DNA of 17,523 bases from Pseudomonadota bacterium. Its GTDB lineage: Bacteria > Bdellovibrionota_C > UBA2361 > OMIW01. The stretch lies in contig OMIW01000136.1 in NCBI GenBank assembly GCA_900299205.1, positions 1 through 17,523 on the forward strand, in the 5' to 3' direction. A program made the translations under genes and the position numbers. Positions 7,058 to 15,587 of the stretch are shown piece by piece; the stretch's first letter is position 1; each line of letters starts with the position of its first letter. Below the pieces are notes generated by a model. The model was given only the letters and a program-made list of their open reading frames with translations. It ran no database searches and was not told the origin of the DNA.

Positions 7058-7086
7058 ATTAGATGGTAATCGTAAAAAAAAGTCAA
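7058..7086 (-). promoter_or_regulatory. Sigma-70-type promoter, minus strand
   Basis: On the minus strand, TTGACT (7086-7081), a 17-bp spacer beginning with seven Ts, and TCTAAT (7063-7058) match the consensus at 5 of 6 bases each. The predicted start of transcription is near 7051, leaving only about 17 nt before the ATG of the small membrane protein. This is the best promoter match I found in the window. Confidence 0.6.
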
Positions 7087-7121
7087 AGTATTCCGTCCCT
7101 CGCCTGTATTCCCAAAAAAAC

Positions 7122-7150
7122 TTGCAAACCTCACCCAATTCCGATATCCT
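7122..7150 (+). promoter_or_regulatory. Candidate promoter for the rimP-nusA-infB cluster
   Basis: TTGCAA (7122-7127), a 17-bp spacer and TATCCT (7145-7150) match the consensus at 4 of 6 bases each. It faces away from the minus-strand promoter, with 35 bp between the two -35 boxes. A leader of about 240 nt would precede rimP. Confidence 0.4.
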
Positions 7151-7394
7151 CCGCATAGCACAAGCCGATGTGCTCCTGTCGCCTGACCTCCTGTCGTCGC
7201 CCCCATTTCTCGACAACGGAATGTTACGATATGGCTCTCCCGTAGAGCTCTCGCAGAAGTTTGCATTGCGGATGCCCGAGGCGGGGATGCCCTGCGCGGA
7301 CGAAGTGGGTTCGTCAACAGCAGAGGAGGCGCGAGTGAGTGTCCGATCGGATGGGTGCGCGGATGTCGGGATTAGTAACCAGCTGTGAAGTTAT
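7151..7394 (+). other. Leader of the rimP cluster with a perfect hairpin
   Basis: No recognisable gene lies here. GACGAA-gtggg-TTCGTC (7299-7315) is a perfect 6-bp hairpin with a 5-nt loop, and TCCGATCGGA (7342-7351) is a 10-bp palindrome. Neither is followed by a T tract. A frame beginning at ATG 7221 could encode 55 residues and stops at 7388, 6 bp before rimP. It has no ribosome binding site and no family resemblance, so I do not call it a gene. The leader could carry autoregulatory RNA structure, but no known riboswitch consensus is seen. Confidence 0.4.
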
Positions 7395-8270
7395 ATGGCA
7401 AAGAACCGGTCACGCTCAAATCGGGCATGGGATGACGATATCGGCGGCAGAGCCGAAGACGAAGCGATGGTCGGGCGCAAGGATGATTCGCAGGGACACG
7501 GGGACGTCTCCGGAGCCAGTGGAAAGGGAGTGGCAGCAGCTCAAATGATTTCACGTTGCAACGATTCGAAATGCAACGGAACGTCCGGGTCGTTTCCAAT
7601 TTCCCCGTTTGACCGGGACAGCCTGCAGGTCTCCTTCCTTTTGGAGCTAGCCGAGCAGGCAGGAGTTGCGCTGTACGACGTGATTTTTCCCCGGAGTCTC
7701 TCCGGCACACTTCAGGTTGTTATTACCGCACCCTCCCCGATTCAAGGAGGAGAGGGTCGCGCTGAGACAGACCGGGTCATCGGCCACGAGGAGTGCGGAC
7801 GATTAGCACGGCTAATCATCGATAATGATCGGGTGGAAGAGCTTCTCCCTGGTTCAGTTACCCTCGAGGTATCAAGTCCTGGAGTGAACCGCGAATTGAA
7901 GTGTGTTGAGCATCTTCGAGGAGCGGTCGGTGAGCGGGTTCGTCTCGTCGTTCGTTCCCATGATGGTGGCTCGGGAGGGGTGATTCGGGGGCAGTTGTGT
8001 CGGGTAGCCGACGAAAAGCTGACGATCATCGACGAGGAGCGGAAGCGTGGGCGAAAAAAGCGACGCGGTAGCGGAGGTATCTCCTCAGCAACCGGTCGTG
8101 GCGAGGAGGCGGTCGTAGTGCCCTTTACTAATCTGAAGCAGGCGAGGGTAGACTTTCTGTTTCGGGATAACCCTCTCTCGGTTATCGCAGGAGAAGCGCG
8201 CGAAGAAGTCAACCAGGCTCCCGGCGTATCGCGAGTCGAAGAGGAGCCTTTTGAAGAGGGTATGAGGTAA
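7395..8270 (+). CDS. rimP: Ribosome maturation factor RimP, enlarged
   Basis: RimP assists late 30S subunit assembly. The core is clear: LLELAEQAGVALYDVIF (about residues 83-99), CGRLARLIIDND (about 133-144), the hallmark LEVSSPGVNREL (about 157-168), and a C-terminal SH3-like domain ending VVPFTNLKQARVDFLF. At 291 residues it is far longer than the usual 150-170. About 70 hydrophilic Asp/Gly/Ser-rich residues precede the core, a basic segment (RKRGRKKRRGSGG, about 216-228) interrupts the C-terminal domain, and an acidic tail follows. The ATG at 7395 has no good ribosome binding site; in-frame GTG 7530 or ATG 7545, downstream of GGAAAGGGAG (7521-7530), would shorten the N-terminus. The place before nusA is the standard one. 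Confidence 0.88.
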   Translation: MAKNRSRSNRAWDDDIGGRAEDEAMVGRKDDSQGHGDVSGASGKGVAAAQMISRCNDSKCNGTSGSFPISPFDRDSLQVSFLLELAEQAGVALYDVIFPRSLSGTLQVVITAPSPIQGGEGRAETDRVIGHEECGRLARLIIDNDRVEELLPGSVTLEVSSPGVNRELKCVEHLRGAVGERVRLVVRSHDGGSGGVIRGQLCRVADEKLTIIDEERKRGRKKRRGSGGISSATGRGEEAVVVPFTNLKQARVDFLFRDNPLSVIAGEAREEVNQAPGVSRVEEEPFEEGMR

Positions 8271-8290
8271 CTTGTAGTGCTAAGGTGAAG

Positions 8291-8304
8291 TTCCCCGTGG
8301 GGAA
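8291..8304 (+). other. Hairpin between rimP and nusA
   Basis: TTCCCC-gt-GGGGAA is a perfect inverted repeat, in practice a 5-bp stem with a CGTG tetraloop. It lies in the 70-bp gap between rimP and nusA and has no T tract. It may be an RNA-processing or attenuation element. Confidence 0.4.
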
Positions 8305-8340
8305 TGGCGAGATGGATATATTGTTCGGTGAGATTTTGGT

Positions 8341-9810
8341 ATGGCAAGTGTAGATCTTAATGCCATTTTAGGGCAGCTGGGGCGGGACAAAGGTATCGAC
8401 AAGTCGATACTGGTGGAAGCAATCGAGTCAGCGATGCTCTCGGCAGCGCGGAAGCATTTCGGGCATAGCCTGAATCTTGAGGTATCCTTCAACGAGGACT
8501 CGGGCGAGCTCGAGGTAGTCCAGTTTAAGACGGTCGTTTCATCGGTAGTTGATCCCGGAACCGAAATATCAATCGAAGAGGCCCGGCGCTCGTACGATCC
8601 CGATGCAATGATAGGAGATGAGTTCGGTAAAAAGCTTCCCACTGAAGGGCTCGGTCGGATATCGGCTCAAACCGCCAAGCAGGTTATCATCCAGAAACTC
8701 CGTGATGCCGAACGAGGTGTCATTTATGAGGAGTACAAAAACGCTCGGGGCGACCTTATAAATGGGATAGTACAGCGATATGATCGGGGCAACCTGATTG
8801 TTCACCTCGGAAGAACCGAAGCGGTACTCCCCAAGCGAGAACAGATCCAAAGGGAAAAGTATAAGCAAGGAGACCGAGTTCGGAGCATGATCCTCGACAT
8901 TGATCGCTCCGCTCGTGGCCCGCAGATTATTCTGACAAGAAGTCATCCCGATTTTCTCAAGAAGCTCTTTGAGCTTGAGGTGCCCGAGATTGCGGATAAG
9001 ACGATTGAGATCAAAGCTGCTGCTCGAGAGCCCGGCGATCGGGCGAAGATAGCGGTCATCTCCCACGATCAGAATCTAGATCCAGTGGGGGCATGTGTCG
9101 GTGTCAAAGGCTCGCGTGTCCGTAACGTCGTTGATGAGCTGAAAGGTGAGCGGATAGATATTATTCCGTGGACTCCTGATGAACCCTCGTTCGTCGCCCG
9201 CGCGCTCGCACCGGCTGAGGTGAATCGGGTGCTGGTCGATGAGGACAATCACTCGATGGAAGTCATTGTCAATGACGACCAACTATCGCTTGCCATCGGG
9301 CGCCGAGGCCAGAATGTGAAGCTCGCGAGTAAGTTGACCGGTTGGAAACTTGACGTGCGAAGCGTGTCGGTTGCGGAGGAAGAAGCGCGACGAGCTCGTC
9401 GTTCGCTCGAGTCGATTCCTGGTGTTGACTTCACCGATGCGGAACGGCTCTATCAGCAGGGCTATCGAAGCGCTCAAGAGGTAGCCGAGGCTCTCTTCGA
9501 GGATCTCATGGAGATCGAAGGTATTGAGCGGGATCGTGCAGAGGAGATTATTGCATCAGCTCGTCAATACATAGCTGAGCATGAATTGGATGATCCGAAT
9601 GAGGGACCCCTGATGGGAGACCTTTACAAACTCGGGCTCGATCCGGCAACGAGGGGGCGTCTCCAGCGGGCTGGTCTCACGACAATTCAGAGCATCGTGC
9701 TCTCTGATATTGACGAACTCCTTGACATCGAAGGGATAGACGAGGAGGGGGCATCGGCGATTCGAGAGGCAGCGGATAGATTCCTGCGCAGTCAGGGAGG
9801 AGAGGGGTAG
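8341..9810 (+). CDS. nusA: Transcription termination/antitermination factor NusA
   Basis: NusA binds RNA polymerase and modulates pausing, intrinsic termination and antitermination. At 489 residues it has the full domain order: an N-terminal polymerase-binding domain (1-130), an S1 domain (about 136-200, NGIVQRYDRGNLIVHLGRTEAVLP), KH1 (VGACVGVKGSRVRNVV) and KH2 (LSLAIGRRGQNVKLASKLTGW). Two C-terminal acidic helix-hairpin-helix repeats follow (about 360-410 and 435-486), containing LMEIEGIERDRAEEI and LLDIEGIDEEGASAI. The two repeats make it the long, proteobacteria-like form; Bacillus NusA lacks them. GGTGAG (8327-8332) lies 8 nt before the ATG. ylxR starts 18 bp after the stop if the long form of ylxR is used. 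Confidence 0.97.
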   Translation: MASVDLNAILGQLGRDKGIDKSILVEAIESAMLSAARKHFGHSLNLEVSFNEDSGELEVVQFKTVVSSVVDPGTEISIEEARRSYDPDAMIGDEFGKKLPTEGLGRISAQTAKQVIIQKLRDAERGVIYEEYKNARGDLINGIVQRYDRGNLIVHLGRTEAVLPKREQIQREKYKQGDRVRSMILDIDRSARGPQIILTRSHPDFLKKLFELEVPEIADKTIEIKAAAREPGDRAKIAVISHDQNLDPVGACVGVKGSRVRNVVDELKGERIDIIPWTPDEPSFVARALAPAEVNRVLVDEDNHSMEVIVNDDQLSLAIGRRGQNVKLASKLTGWKLDVRSVSVAEEEARRARRSLESIPGVDFTDAERLYQQGYRSAQEVAEALFEDLMEIEGIERDRAEEIIASARQYIAEHELDDPNEGPLMGDLYKLGLDPATRGRLQRAGLTTIQSIVLSDIDELLDIEGIDEEGASAIREAADRFLRSQGGEG

Positions 9811-9828
9811 AGTCTGTTCGAGGGTGTT

Positions 9829-10329
9829 GTGCCCACTTTCAATGCGACGTTTCGGATCGTTACGAGGATGGGTGATAACAGGAACATCGGGGAGCCTAAA
9901 GGGAAAACAGTAGTCCAGGATACTGATGTGGGTTTGGACGACGGCGGGGAGCGAATTTGCTCTCCGGTTGTCAATTCAAAGAGGGAGGAGGGGCGAGCGG
10001 CGAAGGTACCAGAGAAAAAATCATTGAAGGTACCGATGCGACGGTGTGTGGGGTGTCGAACGAGTGATATCAAGGGCGAACTCATTCGAGTACTGCTCAG
10101 GGATGGCGCGGTTCTAGTCGATGCAACCCACACGAAAGGGGGAAGAGGGGCTTACCTTCACCGTCGAAAAGAGTGCATCGAGCGGGCGAAAAAAGAAGCT
10201 AAGCGGTGGGAGTATGCGTTCAGGGTTGCCCGGGGCGCGGTTCGCAAGAATGACCTCGAGATGGCTCTCGAGGGCCTCCAATTGAGAGGTGTGAGGAAGG
10301 ATGATCATGTCGAAGATAAGAATCTATGA
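9829..10329 (+). CDS. ylxR: YlxR family RNA-binding protein
   Basis: The YlxR/RnpM family is conserved between nusA and infB in many bacteria; a Bacillus-type member has been reported to bind RNase P RNA. The signature RRCVGCR lies at residues 71-77, followed by KGELIRVLLRDGAVLVD, GGRGAYLHRRKEC and a basic helix. The frame from GTG 9829 gives 166 residues, about 70 more than usual, and the extra N-terminus is polar and unconserved in appearance. A better-supplied start is ATG 10036, with GAAGG 5 nt upstream, giving 97 residues. That start would drop the KVP that normally precedes MRRC in relatives. The true start therefore lies between 9829 and 10036. The 3' end overlaps infB by 23 bp, implying coupled translation. 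Confidence 0.85.
   Translation: MPTFNATFRIVTRMGDNRNIGEPKGKTVVQDTDVGLDDGGERICSPVVNSKREEGRAAKVPEKKSLKVPMRRCVGCRTSDIKGELIRVLLRDGAVLVDATHTKGGRGAYLHRRKECIERAKKEAKRWEYAFRVARGAVRKNDLEMALEGLQLRGVRKDDHVEDKNL
10293..10300 (+). promoter_or_regulatory. Ribosome binding site that decides the infB start
   Basis: GAGGAAGG ends directly against ATG 10301 but stands 6 nt before ATG 10307. The second ATG is therefore the likely start, giving the MSKIR... N-terminus. The site lies inside the end of ylxR. Confidence 0.7.
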
Positions 10330-13264
10330 GTTGGCGCGGGAGTTGGGGGTTGATAACCGCGTCGTCATTGCTAAAGCGATAGAATTTGGGGCACCTCCCC
10401 GGACATCACACTCGAACTCTCTCGAGGCGGACGAAGCCGACGCCATTCGTCGGGCCCTGATTCGAGAGGCGATGGGTGGCTCCGCGGGCACAGCGGTTGA
10501 TGCGTCGCCTGTCCTAAAGGAGACCATCATGGTTCGAACAGACCGGACAACGGGAACCCAGGAAAAGGTGTTCGAACGACGGCAGGGTAACGTCATCATG
10601 CGCCGAAAGCAGGGATCAGGTCGGGAGGATGAAGGAGCTTCAGCCTCTCCAAGGGTCGAAAGAGGTGTTCATGGCGAAGGGACGGCATACGCTGCATCGG
10701 ACCGGGCTCTGCCTGAATCGGTTACGTCGGAATCAGTAACAGCTCAAACAGTAACAGCTCAAATTGTGCCTGTTCAAATTGTGCCAGCTCAGCCGGGGCT
10801 AGCAATCGGAACTCCGCACCTGATTTCGGATGAAGAAGAGAGGGTCGAAAGAGATGAGTCGCTAGGTGGCGAATTTAGTGACCGAGGAGCTTCCACTCCG
10901 AGTCCTCTTGATGAGCCGCTCCCTTATCAGGGGGGGATCGTGTCGGCAACCTTAGCCGAAGAAGTTGAGGAGCTCGAGAGTCCAGAACAAGAGGAAGAGG
11001 TGCCATCACCAGACGAAGTACCCGAGCCTGAGGAAAAAGCTCCTGAGGAGCGTTCTGAGGGAACGGTCGAGGAAGTGCAGGCGATCAAGGCTCAGGCCGA
11101 GGTAACTCCTCCCGCTCCAGAAAAGCAAACAGTGGCCCCTATCCCATCGGCAGCACCTGCACCCGAGGAGCGTCGGATCGGTCCCCGAATTCTGGGTCGA
11201 ATCGAACTACCTCAGAAGCGAGGGGTTCGTATCGTCGAACGTGATGGTAAAGAGCTTGTGGAGCAACCTCGTCGACTCGGGATTGTTGCGGGAGTTTCAT
11301 TCGTCGAGGAAGAAGAAGACAGCGATGCGAAAAAGGGAGCTAAAAAGAAAGGGCCAACTCGAAAGCGTGAGTTTTCTCGGGGTGACCTCGTCGACTATGA
11401 GGGTCGTGAAGGGCGTCGCTCTACCGGCAAGGGGGGATCAAAGGACCGCAAGGAGGCCCACAAGCTTCAGGCGCAGGATGATCAGCGCGCGCAGAAGGTC
11501 GGCAAACGGGCGGTAAAGCTCGGGGATACTATCTCGGTCGGCGATCTCGCCCGTCAGATGAGCCTCAAAGCCGGAGAAGTTATATCGAAGCTGATGCAGC
11601 TCGGTATCATTGCTACCATCAATCAGGTTATCGATAAAGACACTGCGATGATCTTGATCGATGACTTCGGCTACGAAGTCGAATCAACATCTTTCGATGA
11701 GGACCAGTTTCTTGTCGTTCAGGGCGCAGATGACGAGGGGAATCTCGTTTCCCGCCCCCCGATCGTCACGGTCATGGGACACGTTGACCACGGAAAGACT
11801 TCACTCCTCGATGCGATTAGAAAAACCTCGGTCGCGGCACGCGAAGCGGGGGGAATTACGCAGCACATTGGGGCGTATCGGGTTGCAGTCGATGAGGAAC
11901 GGACCATTACCTTTATTGATACCCCTGGTCACGCGGCCTTCACTGCGATGCGAGCTCGTGGAGCCGACTGCACCGATATCGTGATCCTAGTAGTCGCTGC
12001 GGACGACGGCGTCATGCCACAAACTATCGAGGCTATCAACCACGCGAAAGCAGCGCAGGTGCCGATTGTAGTCGCCGTGAATAAAATGGATAAACACGGT
12101 GCGAATCCCGATCGGGTCAAGCAACAGCTCGTTGAGCAGGGGCTCCAACCGGAGGACTGGGGGGGCGATACAATGTTCTTCCCCGTCTCGGCCTTGAGTC
12201 GTCAGGGAATTCCTGAGTTGCTTGAAGGTATCCTCCTCCTCGCGGAGATTAAGGAACTTAGGGCGAATCCCGAACGTCGTGCCAAAGGGACGGTTATCGA
12301 GGCTCGTCAGGATCGAGGACGAGGTATTGTGGCGACGGTATTGGTTCAGACCGGAACCTTGCGAGTTGGTGATATTTACGTGGTGGGTCAGTGCTCAGGG
12401 CGGGTGCGCACCATGCTTGACCATCGTGGAGAGCGGATCGAAGAAGCGGCTCCGTCGACCCCCGTTGAGATCACCGGTCTCGATGGGATGCCGATTGCCG
12501 GGGATGATTTCGTTGTCGTCGAATCCGAAGCGATTGCGCGCGAGGTAGCGAGCAATCGTGCAGAAAAGATCGCTTCGGCCGAGCGGGCTCTTGCCTCTGG
12601 TCCCATCAGCCTTGAGGAGTTCTCCCGTCGAGCGAACAATCTCGCTCCCGCAGAGCTCAATCTTGTCATTAAGGCCGATGTTATTGGGTCGCTCGAAGCT
12701 GTTCGTGCTGCTGTGGAGCAGCTCTCGACCGCCAAGGTCAAAGTACGGGTGCTTCACTCCGGGGTCGGTGGCGTGACCGAGAACGACGTTCAGCTTGCTA
12801 TCGCCTCAAAGGCCGTGATCGTTGGGTTCGGCGTTCGTGGCGAATCGCGAGCACTTGCTGATGCTGAATCTCACCGGATTGAGGTTCGGTTCTATCGGGT
12901 CATTTACGAGCTCCTCGACGATGTCAAGAAGGCGATGGTCGGTCTTCTTGCGCCGATTAAGAAAGAGCGCCATCTCGGACGTCTCGAGGTTCGGGATACC
13001 TTTACGGTGCCGAAGATCGGAACAGTGGCAGGTTGCTTCGTATCAGACGGTATCGTGAAGCGGGGAGCTTTTGTTCGGGTGCTTCGGGATAGTTCCGTGA
13101 TGTACGAGGGCAAGGTCGGAAGTTTACGACGATTCAAGGAGGATGTCCGTCAAGTCCAGAGCGGGTATGAGTGCGGGATGAGCGTTGATTCCTTCAACGA
13201 CGTTAAGGTGGGGGACTCGATCGATATCTATGAGATCGAGGAGGTCGCCGCCTCACTCGATTAG
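10307..13264 (+). CDS. infB: Translation initiation factor IF-2
   Basis: GTPase that brings initiator tRNA to the 30S subunit and promotes subunit joining. At 985 residues it is a long IF2. An IF2N domain (1-53, [15 protein letters not shown]) is followed by a long acidic, Pro/Glu-rich and partly repetitive linker (about 55-330), a Lys/Arg-rich patch and a second IF2N domain (about 400-455). The G domain has GHVDHGKT (491-498), DTPGH (538-542) and NKMD (592-595). Domains II, C1 and C2 complete the protein to the C-terminus, including [19 protein letters not shown]. The linker varies greatly in the family and is dispensable for the GTPase core. ATG 10301 would add two residues. A 63-bp gap without a visible terminator separates it from rbfA. 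Confidence 0.97.
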   Translation: MSKIRIYELARELGVDNRVVIAKAIEFGAPPRTSHSNSLEADEADAIRRALIREAMGGSAGTAVDASPVLKETIMVRTDRTTGTQEKVFERRQGNVIMRRKQGSGREDEGASASPRVERGVHGEGTAYAASDRALPESVTSESVTAQTVTAQIVPVQIVPAQPGLAIGTPHLISDEEERVERDESLGGEFSDRGASTPSPLDEPLPYQGGIVSATLAEEVEELESPEQEEEVPSPDEVPEPEEKAPEERSEGTVEEVQAIKAQAEVTPPAPEKQTVAPIPSAAPAPEERRIGPRILGRIELPQKRGVRIVERDGKELVEQPRRLGIVAGVSFVEEEEDSDAKKGAKKKGPTRKREFSRGDLVDYEGREGRRSTGKGGSKDRKEAHKLQAQDDQRAQKVGKRAVKLGDTISVGDLARQMSLKAGEVISKLMQLGIIATINQVIDKDTAMILIDDFGYEVESTSFDEDQFLVVQGADDEGNLVSRPPIVTVMGHVDHGKTSLLDAIRKTSVAAREAGGITQHIGAYRVAVDEERTITFIDTPGHAAFTAMRARGADCTDIVILVVAADDGVMPQTIEAINHAKAAQVPIVVAVNKMDKHGANPDRVKQQLVEQGLQPEDWGGDTMFFPVSALSRQGIPELLEGILLLAEIKELRANPERRAKGTVIEARQDRGRGIVATVLVQTGTLRVGDIYVVGQCSGRVRTMLDHRGERIEEAAPSTPVEITGLDGMPIAGDDFVVVESEAIAREVASNRAEKIASAERALASGPISLEEFSRRANNLAPAELNLVIKADVIGSLEAVRAAVEQLSTAKVKVRVLHSGVGGVTENDVQLAIASKAVIVGFGVRGESRALADAESHRIEVRFYRVIYELLDDVKKAMVGLLAPIKKERHLGRLEVRDTFTVPKIGTVAGCFVSDGIVKRGAFVRVLRDSSVMYEGKVGSLRRFKEDVRQVQSGYECGMSVDSFNDVKVGDSIDIYEIEEVAASLD
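10718..10792 (+). repeat. 15-bp tandem repeat inside the infB linker
   Basis: Five in-frame units of 15 bp encode [25 protein letters not shown]. The second and third units are nearly identical (tca/aca then gtaacagctcaa), and the last two share attgtgcc. This is a degenerate minisatellite in the disordered N-terminal linker of IF2. Unit gain or loss keeps the frame, so length could vary between strains. Confidence 0.8.
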
Positions 13265-13327
13265 AAGGGCATACAACGCAATGTGGTCGTAAGTGGATTC
13301 GTGTAGTGCTGAGGTAGTAACAACCGT

Positions 13328-13672
13328 ATGAGCGGTCGGAGACGAACATTTAAAGTCGGGGAGAGGATCCAAGAGGTGGTTGCGCGGGAGTTGCTGCGGC
13401 TTTCCGATCCCCGGTTGGATCTGGTAACTGTGACATCAGTGGTGACGAGCAAAGACCTCCGACACGCGCGGATATTTTGGGTAGTCAGTGGGGGACCAAA
13501 TCGGAGGGCCGAGGTCGAGGAGGCTTTCGAGGCTGCCGCAGGAGTGCTCCGCTCACGGGTCGCCCGAGAGATATCCCTGCGTGTCGTCCCTCAGCTTGCG
13601 TTTACCTACGATGATACTCTCGATGTGCAGCAAGAGGTCGAGTCCCTGATCGCGAGGATCAACAAGCCATGA
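13328..13672 (+). CDS. rbfA: Ribosome-binding factor A
   Basis: A small KH-fold protein that binds the immature 30S subunit during 16S rRNA 5'-end maturation, and is important in the cold in other bacteria. The 114 residues fit the family: FKVGERIQEVVARELLRLSDPRL at the start, VTVTSVVTSKDLRHARIFW in the central strands, and the terminal VPQLAFTYDDTLDV motif. GAGGT (13314-13318) lies about 9 nt before the ATG. The stop codon overlaps the next start in an ATGA junction, which couples it to nrnA. Confidence 0.95.
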   Translation: MSGRRRTFKVGERIQEVVARELLRLSDPRLDLVTVTSVVTSKDLRHARIFWVVSGGPNRRAEVEEAFEAAAGVLRSRVAREISLRVVPQLAFTYDDTLDVQQEVESLIARINKP

Positions 13673-14700
13673 ATCAACCGAGCGGCATCGCCTCTATCGA
13701 CGGTCATGATGTCGGTAAAGAGGCGGTTATTTCTGAGATTGTCCGTTGCGTAAAGGAACATCGGTCATTTGTGATCGTGAGCCATTATAATCCTGACGCG
13801 GACGCATATGGGTCCTCAGGGGGGCTTGCCCGAGCACTCGAATCGCTCGGAAAATCGGTGGTACTTGTCAATGAATCGGGACTCCTCGAGAGATATCGCT
13901 GGATGCCAGGCCTGACGGCGCTCAGGCAAACATTTCCATCAGAAATACCGGACTGTGTTATCATTTGCGATTGTGGAGCATTGGATAGGGTTGGAGATAC
14001 ACTTCAGGCGGGGGTTCGCGCAGCAACCTGCGTTGTGAACATCGACCATCATGTGTCGAACGAGGGGTTTGGAACCGTAAACCTTGTAGAGGTTGGGGCA
14101 AGTTCGACGAGCGAAGTCGTGTATGAAATTCTCTCTCGGATCGAGGGTTCGATAACGCAAGAGGTTGCGACGGCTCTTTTGACCGGCATTTATGGCGATA
14201 CGGGTTCGTTTCGGTACGGCTCAACCACGGAAAGAACCTTTGAAGTGGCGCTGGCTCTCGTCAAGAGCGGAGCAGTTCCTCATCATATCGCTCACCATCT
14301 CTTCTCTCAGGTATCGCTCTCAGCGACCATGCTCCAGTCCGCCGCGCTCCTCGAGATGCAGATGCACCAGGAGGGTGCGGTCTGTGAATTAATCGTCCCA
14401 CGGTCCCACTATGAAAAATATGGTGCGATTGAAGAGGATACCGCGGTATTATGCGAACGTGCCCGTGATATTTCTGGAGTTTTAATCAGTGTGCTCATCC
14501 GTGAGGACGAGGGGCTTTGGCGGATCAGCATGCGATCAAAAGATAGCGGCATTAATCTCTCCGATATCGCAGCATCATTTGGGGGAGGGGGTCATCGGGC
14601 GGCCGCGGCTTTTCGGTGGCGCAAATCTCTGGACGAATTACGCGCGACGCTCTTACCTCGGCTGAAAGAAGCGGTCGAGTCGGTACGCACTCCCCGATGA
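13669..14700 (+). CDS. nrnA: DHH-family nanoRNase / pAp phosphatase
   Basis: A DHH-DHHA1 phosphoesterase like Bacillus NrnA, which degrades RNA oligonucleotides of 2-5 nt and dephosphorylates 3'-phosphoadenosine-5'-phosphate. The Mn2+-binding motifs are SHYNPDADAYGS (H39, D43, D45), ICDCGALDR (about 101-109) and the signature IDHH (D126-H128). GDTGSFRYGST (about 180-190) follows. The DHHA1 substrate loop is GGGGHRAAAAF (305-315). The 343-residue length is slightly over the usual 310-330. The gene is joined to rbfA and truB by ATGA overlaps at both ends, so all three are probably translated together, as in the common bacterial rbfA-nrnA-truB arrangement. Confidence 0.92.
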   Translation: MNQPSGIASIDGHDVGKEAVISEIVRCVKEHRSFVIVSHYNPDADAYGSSGGLARALESLGKSVVLVNESGLLERYRWMPGLTALRQTFPSEIPDCVIICDCGALDRVGDTLQAGVRAATCVVNIDHHVSNEGFGTVNLVEVGASSTSEVVYEILSRIEGSITQEVATALLTGIYGDTGSFRYGSTTERTFEVALALVKSGAVPHHIAHHLFSQVSLSATMLQSAALLEMQMHQEGAVCELIVPRSHYEKYGAIEEDTAVLCERARDISGVLISVLIREDEGLWRISMRSKDSGINLSDIAASFGGGGHRAAAAFRWRKSLDELRATLLPRLKEAVESVRTPR

Positions 14701-15587
14701 ACGGACTGATTCTCGTCGATAAATCGCGCGGCATGAGTTCCGCAGCAGTGGTTGGTATCACTCGGCGTCGCCTTCGCCTTGACCGGGTAGGACATGCCGG
14801 AACGCTGGATCCCTTCGCGACAGGGTTGCTCGTGTTACTGGTTGGTCGGGCGACCCGTCTTGCGGGATATGCCGTTGCGGGAAGGAAGGTGTATTCTGCG
14901 GAGATCATCTTCGGTACCGAAACAGACACCGACGATTCCACGGGCGAGGCGAGCGGGGGTTCGGGTGAACAACCTGACATAGAATTAGTTCAAAAAGCGG
15001 CAATCCCCTTTCACGGGACTATTTACCAAGAACCTCCTCAGTTTAGCGCAAAAAAGGTGGATGGGCGGCGAGCCTATGCCATCGCACGGGGGGGCGCCCG
15101 GGTCACGCTTGATGCCGTGCCGGTTACCATCGACTCATTCAACCTGTGGTGTGAAGATGGAGAGGGAGGCAAGCCTCGCTATTTCTTTCGTGTCGCATGC
15201 TCGAAGGGAACATACATTCGGTCGCTCGCGCGAGATCTTGGGCGGGCAATTGGGTGTGGTGCTCATCTGGCCTCCCTTCGTCGAGAGGGGTCAATTCCCT
15301 TTTCGGTCGAAGAAGCAACGGTACTCGAAGAGGTCGGGACTGATTCGGTCATCGGATGGGATCGCCTCTTTCCTGACGCTCATTCATGTGCGCTCTCGGA
15401 GGGGGAGGTCGCTGGAATCGAGCGGGGTCTTGAGCGTTCGATTCAGGATGTCCTCACGCGATTGAACGGAGAAACCGCTGACCATCAGGAACGAGCGATC
15501 GGCCTCTCCCCTGATGGGGTCCCCCACGCGTTTTTTGTTCGTAATGACCACGAGTGGCGCTTTGTTGTATGCGCCCCTGGTAAGTAG
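14697..15587 (+). CDS. truB: tRNA pseudouridine(55) synthase
   Basis: Makes the universal pseudouridine 55 in the T loop of tRNAs. The catalytic aspartate is D38 in GHAGTLDPFATGLL (32-45). Other hallmarks are QEPPQFSAKKVDGRRAYAIAR and CSKGTYIRSLARDLG. The 296-residue length is normal. The frame extends upstream to 14616 within nrnA, but ATG 14697 in the ATGA overlap gives the canonical N-terminus (MNGLILVDKSRGMSS). ribF and rpsO, which often follow truB, are not found here; a 156-bp gap and purA come next. Confidence 0.96.
   Translation: MNGLILVDKSRGMSSAAVVGITRRRLRLDRVGHAGTLDPFATGLLVLLVGRATRLAGYAVAGRKVYSAEIIFGTETDTDDSTGEASGGSGEQPDIELVQKAAIPFHGTIYQEPPQFSAKKVDGRRAYAIARGGARVTLDAVPVTIDSFNLWCEDGEGGKPRYFFRVACSKGTYIRSLARDLGRAIGCGAHLASLRREGSIPFSVEEATVLEEVGTDSVIGWDRLFPDAHSCALSEGEVAGIERGLERSIQDVLTRLNGETADHQERAIGLSPDGVPHAFFVRNDHEWRFVVCAPGK

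Noticed and set aside
6767-7069. + strand 100-residue frame opposite the small membrane protein gene
   Set aside because: No ribosome binding site, an irregular basic composition and no fold-like pattern; it looks like the antisense shadow of the minus-strand gene.
7054-7317. Minus-strand 87-residue frame in the rimP leader
   Set aside because: It is Arg/Ser-rich with no domain or helix, has no ribosome binding site, and overlaps both promoters.
14616-14696. Upstream in-frame extension of truB
   Set aside because: It lies wholly inside nrnA, has no ribosome binding site, and the canonical TruB N-terminus starts at ATG 14697 in an ATGA overlap.
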